The notes below the pieces were generated by a model, which was not told the DNA's origin, did not search any database, and saw only the letters and a program-made list of their open reading frames with translations. A stretch of DNA of 9,837 nt, taken from contig VAZQ01000261.1 of NCBI GenBank assembly GCA_005883115.1, positions 448 through 10,284 on the forward strand, read 5' to 3'. Positions within the stretch are counted from its first letter, which is position 1. The number at the start of each line of letters is the position of its first letter. This DNA comes from Alphaproteobacteria bacterium. GTDB lineage: Bacteria; Pseudomonadota; Alphaproteobacteria; Rhizobiales; Xanthobacteraceae. The position numbers and the translations under genes were made by a program. Below, in pieces: positions 6,804 to 9,837 of this stretch.

Positions 6804-7022
6804 ATGCTCGATTGGACACAATGTATTGCCGTTGAACGCGACTCGGAAAAGGTCGGCGGCGAGTGGCTTTTCAAGGGCACGCGCGTGCCGGTCAGAGCGC
6901 TATTCGAGAATCTCGAAAGCGGCGCGCGGATCGACGATTTCCTGGATTGGTTCCCCGGCGTAACTCGTGATCAGGTCGAGACCGTTCTAAGGCACGCGGA
7001 ACGCAGCTTGACCGTGGCATAG
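6804..7022 (+). CDS. DUF433 domain-containing protein, probable antitoxin
   Basis: This 72-residue protein spans a whole DUF433 domain, a small helical winged-HTH-like fold often encoded before a DUF5615 PIN-like toxin. Visible family features are GGEWLFKGTRVPVRALFENLESGARIDDF in the first half (the GxRxPV core) and DWFPGVTRDQVETVLRHAE at the C-terminus, which matches the usual FP-x-L-T-x-x-x-V-x-x-A pattern. The reading frame is intact. Its likely role, by family association, is to neutralise the DUF5615 product and repress the operon. AGG (6793-6795) lies 8 nt before the ATG. The DUF5615 gene starts 28 nt downstream but is frameshifted, so this antitoxin may now be an orphan. Confidence 0.85.
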   Translation: MLDWTQCIAVERDSEKVGGEWLFKGTRVPVRALFENLESGARIDDFLDWFPGVTRDQVETVLRHAERSLTVA

Positions 7023-7050
7023 GTCGAGCGGCCGGTGCTGTCACGAGCGC

Positions 7051-7378
7051 ATGCGAATTCTTTTTGACCAGGAAACGCCCTGCGCCGCTACGCAGTACGT
7101 TGACCGCGCATATCGTCTCGACTGCCTATGAAATGGGATGGACCCAACTGGACAACGGCGCGCTGCTCCAGGCGGCGGAAGAAGAGTTCGACGCGCTGAT
7201 CACAACGGACAAGAACCTGCGATACCAACAGGGCCTCAAAGGCCGTCGACTGGCGATTCTCATCCTCCCTTCGACAAGTTGGCCGAAGCTCCAGGCCTAT
7301 CTCCCTCAAATCGTCACAGCGATTGACGCGCTGAAGCCAGGGGATGTGCGCGAACTGACATTCTTAGAGCCCTTATAG
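7051..7378 (+). pseudogene. DUF5615 PIN-like toxin, frameshifted by one extra base
   Basis: The gene begins at ATG 7051 with MRILFDQETP, the typical first strand of DUF5615 proteins containing the conserved acidic Asp6. It then leaves frame and stops. The family sequence resumes one base over as APLRSTLTAHIVSTAYEMGW and continues through LDNGALLQAAEEEFDALITTDKNL (second acidic cluster) to a stop at 7376-7378. Ignoring the T at 7081 (ACGCCC-T-GCGCCG) restores one frame of 108 residues, a usual length for the family. An ATG at 7064 could start the downstream frame alone (104 residues), but that product lacks the first strand and its Asp. The family is proposed to be a ribonuclease toxin of a type II system. 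Whether the extra base is real, a sequencing error, or tolerated by +1 shifting at CCC-U cannot be settled from one sequence. Confidence 0.75.
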
Positions 7379-7540
7379 CGCCGCGTTCACGGTCATCGCC
7401 CATTGGCCCGCTCGATCGCCTTTGAGCTTGTGCAGCCCAACGCTCTTGAGTGGGCTTAGATCCCGCAGCGTTGTGGCGACATTCAGGGCCGCCAGCAAGT
7501 TCATGCGGGATGGGGCGAGCAACCATGCTGGTTGACGATG
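7373..7540 (-). pseudogene. Truncated HigB/RelE-type toxin remnant
   Basis: On the minus strand, from about 7540 to the stop at 7373-7375, the translation contains SRMNLLAALNVATTLRDLS, then LHKLKGDRAGQW and MTVNAAL. This closely follows the central part of HigB toxins, where R-M-x-L-x-A-L-N-x-A leads to LH-x-LKGDR-x-G-x-W-x-x-x-VN-x-x-WR-x-x-F. The family C-terminus after VN (the WRxxF strand and final tail) is missing and replaced by AL-stop, so the gene is cut near 7382. The N-terminal half is degraded: ATGA-CCGCAGCTT-AGATG at 7578-7561 (minus) resembles a HigB start, MIRSFR, with two single-base losses. No higA antitoxin follows. The fragment ends tail to tail against DUF5615, with stops in TTATAG. 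Confidence 0.6.
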
Positions 7541-7617
7541 ACGCTGCGATCTCACACAAACATCTAAGCTGCGGTCATTGCCGGTTCCCGCGATTTCACC
7601 AGCGCTGGCGCGGCGCA

Positions 7618-7622
7618 GAGGA
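7618..7622 (+). promoter_or_regulatory. Ribosome binding site deciding the gpmI start
   Basis: GAGGA lies 9 nt before ATG 7632. This favours 7632 over the in-frame upstream ATG at 7578, whose extra 18 residues are unlike the family; phosphoglycerate mutases of this type begin just before the DGWG motif, as here. Confidence 0.7.
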
Positions 7623-7631
7623 CATGGACAC

Positions 7632-9196
7632 ATGCAGAAGCGTCGTCCGGTAATGCTGGTCGTGCTTGATGGCTGGGGTTGGCGCGAAGAGGCGGCTGAC
7701 AACGCTGTTCGCCAAGCGCGCACTCCCAGCTTCGACCAGCTGTGGGCGACCTGCCCGCACGCCTTGCTGCGAACTTCGGGCAAGGATGTTGGCCTGCCGG
7801 AAAGACAGATGGGCAATTCCGAGGTCGGCCATCTCAATATCGGCGCCGGCCGCCTGGTGATGCAGGACCTGCCCCGCATTGGCGCGGCAATCGCCAGTGG
7901 CGAGATCGAAAGGGCACCCGCACTCAAAGACCTGATCGAGAGCTTGCGGCGGACCGGTGGCACCTGCCACGTGATGGGCCTGGTGTCACCGGGCGGGGTG
8001 CATTCGCATCAGGAGCATGCCGCTGCGCTCGCCGGCATACTCGCCAAAGCTGCCGTGCCGGCGGTCGTACATGCTTTCACCGACGGCCGCGACACGCCGC
8101 CCCGCTCTGCAGGGGAGGACATTGCACGGCTGCTCGCCGCGCTGCCGCGATACGTCCCGATCGCAACAGTCAGTGGTCGGTACTACGCTATGGATCGCGA
8201 CAGACGCTGGGAGCGCGTAGCAAAGGCCTATCACGCGATAGTGGAAGCCGAGGGGCCGCGCTTCGCAAGCGCCCGCGCAGTCATTGTCGACGCCTATGCG
8301 CGCGACACCAGCGATGAGTTCGTCGTGCCGGCAGTGGTGGGCGATTACGGCGGCATGCGAGACGGTGACGGCGTTCTCTGCTTCAATTTCCGCGCCGACC
8401 GCGTGCGCGAGATTCTCGCCGCGCTGCTCGATCCGGCCTTCGACGGCTTTGCCCGCAGGCGCAGCGTTCGCATCGCCGGTGCGGCCGGGATGACGCAATA
8501 CAGCGAACAGCTGGACGCCTTCATGGGGGCGATCTTTCCGTCGCAGAGTCTTGCGAATGTCCTCGGCCGAGTCGTTGCCGACGCGGGCCGCACGCAGCTG
8601 CGAATGGCTGAGACGGAGAAATATCCGCACGTCACCTATTTTCTCAACGGCGGCGAGGAGGAACCTTATGGGGGTGAGGACCGCATCATGGTTCCTTCGC
8701 CCAAGGTCGCGACCTACGACCTCCAACCCGAAATGTCGGCGCCGGAATTGACGGACCGGCGCCGGAATTGACGGACAGAGCGGTGGAAGCGATCGGCTCC
8801 GGTCGATACGATCTGGTTGTATTGAATTACGCCAATCCCGACATGGTCGGACACACCGGCAGCTTGCCCGCGGCAATCAAAGCGGTCGAGACCGTCGACG
8901 CCAGCCTCGGTCGCATCGCTGAGGCGATTACAAGGGCGGGCGGCGCGTTACTGGTCACGGCGGACCACGGCAATTGCGAAATGATGCGCGATCCTGAGAC
9001 CGGCGGCCCGCATACGGCTCACACCACCAATCCCGTACCGGTCCTGTTGCTGGGTGGCGGTAGCGCTTCGTTATCAGCCGGGCGGCTTGCGGATATCGCA
9101 CCCACCCTGCTCGAATTGATGGGTTTGCCCCAGCCGGCCGAGATGACCGGCCAATCTCTCTTGCACCGGGTGCACGAGCGATCAGACGTCGCTTAG
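7632..9196 (+). pseudogene. gpmI: 2,3-bisphosphoglycerate-independent phosphoglycerate mutase, disrupted by a 20-bp tandem duplication
   Basis: The enzyme interconverts 3- and 2-phosphoglycerate in glycolysis/gluconeogenesis using two Mn2+ ions and a phosphoserine. The first frame (7632 to stop 8769-8771, 379 residues) has DGWG (Asp13), the catalytic GNSEVGH (Ser63), SHQEH, TDGRDTPP, RYYAMDRDRRW and NFRADR, then ends in the aberrant DRRRN. The second frame (to 9196) has NPDMVGHTG, TADHGN and HTAHTTNP, holding the remaining metal ligands (Asp397, His401, Asp438, His439, His457 in the restored numbering). Removing one copy of the repeat at 8737-8776 joins the frames into exactly 514 residues, the same as E. 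coli GpmM. As read, the first product lacks five metal ligands and should be inactive. A TTG at 8768 overlaps the TGA and could allow reinitiation (142 residues). The gene overlaps dapB by 15 bp. A single-copy glycolytic gene would not usually be lost, so an assembly error or very recent mutation is likely. Confidence 0.92.
8737..8776 (+). repeat. Perfect 20-bp direct tandem duplication inside gpmI
   Basis: The unit CGGCGCCGGAATTGACGGAC occurs at 8737-8756 and again, without a mismatch, at 8757-8776. Twenty is not a multiple of three, so the second copy shifts the gpmI frame. One copy gives SAPELTDRAVEA, the expected family sequence. Confidence 0.98.
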
Positions 9197-9837
9197 GCCC
9201 AGCACGTCGGCCATTGAATAAAGCCCAGGTCTGCGCCCGCGCGCCCAAAGGGCCGCGCGCAGTGCACCACGTGCGAAAATCATCCGGTCCTCGGCCTTGT
9301 GCGAGAGTTCGATCCGCTCCGCCGGCCCGGCGAAGATCACACTGTGATCACCCACCACCGAGCCGCCGCGCAAGGACGCGAAGCCAATGTCGCCGGCGCA
9401 GCGTGCGCCAGTCGTGCCGTTACGGCCGCGCACCGAATGCTGGGCGAGATCGATGCCGCGACCCGCAGCCGCCGCGCGACCAAGCATCAGCGCGGTGCCT
9501 GAAGGCGCATCAACCTTTTTATTGTGGTGCATCTCCAGGATTTCGATGTCGAAATCCTCCTCCAGCGTCTTCGCCACTCGCTGAACCAGAGCCGCCAGTA
9601 GGTTGACGCCCATGCTCATGTTGCCGGACTTCACGATCACGGCCCGCTTTGCCGCCTCGGTGAGCAGCGCTTCGTTTTCGCCCGTCAGGCCGGTGGTACC
9701 GATAACATGCACGCAGCCGTGGCGCGCCGCATGCTCGGCGAAGGCAATCGTCGCGGCTGGGACGGTGAAATCGACAAGCCCATCGGCCTGGGCCAGCAGC
9801 GGCTCGACTTCCCTCGCAACGGCAACGCCGTTCTTGC
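9182..9837 (-). CDS. dapB: 4-hydroxy-tetrahydrodipicolinate reductase, N-terminus outside window
   Basis: DapB reduces the dihydrodipicolinate-pathway intermediate with NAD(P)H in the diaminopimelate/lysine route, supplying peptidoglycan and lysine precursors in the cytoplasm. The 217 visible residues lack about 50 at the start, including the GxxGxxG nucleotide-binding loop. Visible are DFTVPAATIAFAEHAARHG, the dinucleotide-contacting VIGTTGLT, SGNMSMGVNLL, and the signature EMHHNKKVDAPSGTA with the catalytic His-His and Lys. RGRNGTTGARCAGDIGFASLRGG, VVGDHSVIFAG and ERIELSHKAEDRMIFARGALRAALW follow, then GLYSMADVLGL at the C-terminus, all in the order of a normal DapB. The GTG at 9712 is internal, not a start. 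The stop at 9182-9184 lies inside the end of gpmI, so the two genes overlap tail to tail. Confidence 0.96.
   Translation of the reverse strand, partial: KNGVAVAREVEPLLAQADGLVDFTVPAATIAFAEHAARHGCVHVIGTTGLTGENEALLTEAAKRAVIVKSGNMSMGVNLLAALVQRVAKTLEEDFDIEILEMHHNKKVDAPSGTALMLGRAAAAGRGIDLAQHSVRGRNGTTGARCAGDIGFASLRGGSVVGDHSVIFAGPAERIELSHKAEDRMIFARGALRAALWARGRRPGLYSMADVLGLSDV

Noticed and set aside
7986..8876. 296-codon minus-strand frame opposite gpmI
   Set aside because: Antisense shadow of a clearly conserved coding sequence; no recognisable protein.
9182..9712. dapB starting at GTG 9712
   Set aside because: The frame continues upstream to the window edge with family-like DFTVPAAT sequence, so the true start lies outside.

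Overview
The window looks like chromosomal DNA from a GC-rich alphaproteobacterium, most likely Hyphomicrobiales (Bradyrhizobium/Rhodopseudomonas/Pseudolabrys-like). This is inferred from the gene families (EI24/CysZ-like protein, DUF4403, DUF2244 beside nth and an HTH-MGMT fusion) and from GC-rich codon use. No rRNA, tRNA, CRISPR array, IS element or prophage gene is visible.

Layout, left to right. (1) 1-330, minus: the N-terminus of a Tat-exported FAD-dependent amine-oxidase-like protein, cut by the window edge. (2) 459-1235, plus: an EI24/CysZ-like membrane protein, convergent with (3) 2862-1309, minus: a membrane-anchored DUF4403 protein. A hairpin lies between their stops. (4) 3764-2946, minus: endonuclease III (nth), 83 bp upstream of DUF4403 and probably co-transcribed. 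(5) 3786-4298, plus: a DUF2244 membrane protein starting only 21 bp from nth. (6) 4356-5249, plus: an AraC-type HTH fused to O6-methylguanine-DNA methyltransferase. Genes 4-6 form a small DNA-repair neighbourhood. (7) 6391-5288, minus: an exported NodB-type (CE4) polysaccharide deacetylase with an altered first motif. (8) 6392-6803: a non-coding stretch rich in inverted repeats. (9) 6804-7378, plus: a DUF433/DUF5615 toxin-antitoxin pair whose toxin is frameshifted. (10) 7373-7540, minus: a truncated HigB/RelE-type toxin remnant. (11) 7632-9196, plus: 2,3-bisphosphoglycerate-independent phosphoglycerate mutase (gpmI), broken by a perfect 20-bp tandem duplication. (12) 9182-9837, minus: dapB, lacking its N-terminus at the window edge and overlapping gpmI tail to tail by 15 bp.

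Most of the window is ordinary housekeeping and repair DNA. The part worth a second look is 6.8-9.2 kb, where three reading frames (DUF5615, HigB, gpmI) are damaged close together. Deleting one 20-bp repeat copy gives a 514-residue gpmI product, a normal length for the family, so the lesion is either very recent, reversible by slippage, or an assembly artefact. The second point is the 21-bp nth/DUF2244 divergent gap. Its palindromic GTATAC can serve as a -10 element on both strands, placing both predicted transcription starts at the start codons. No clear new multi-gene system is visible.
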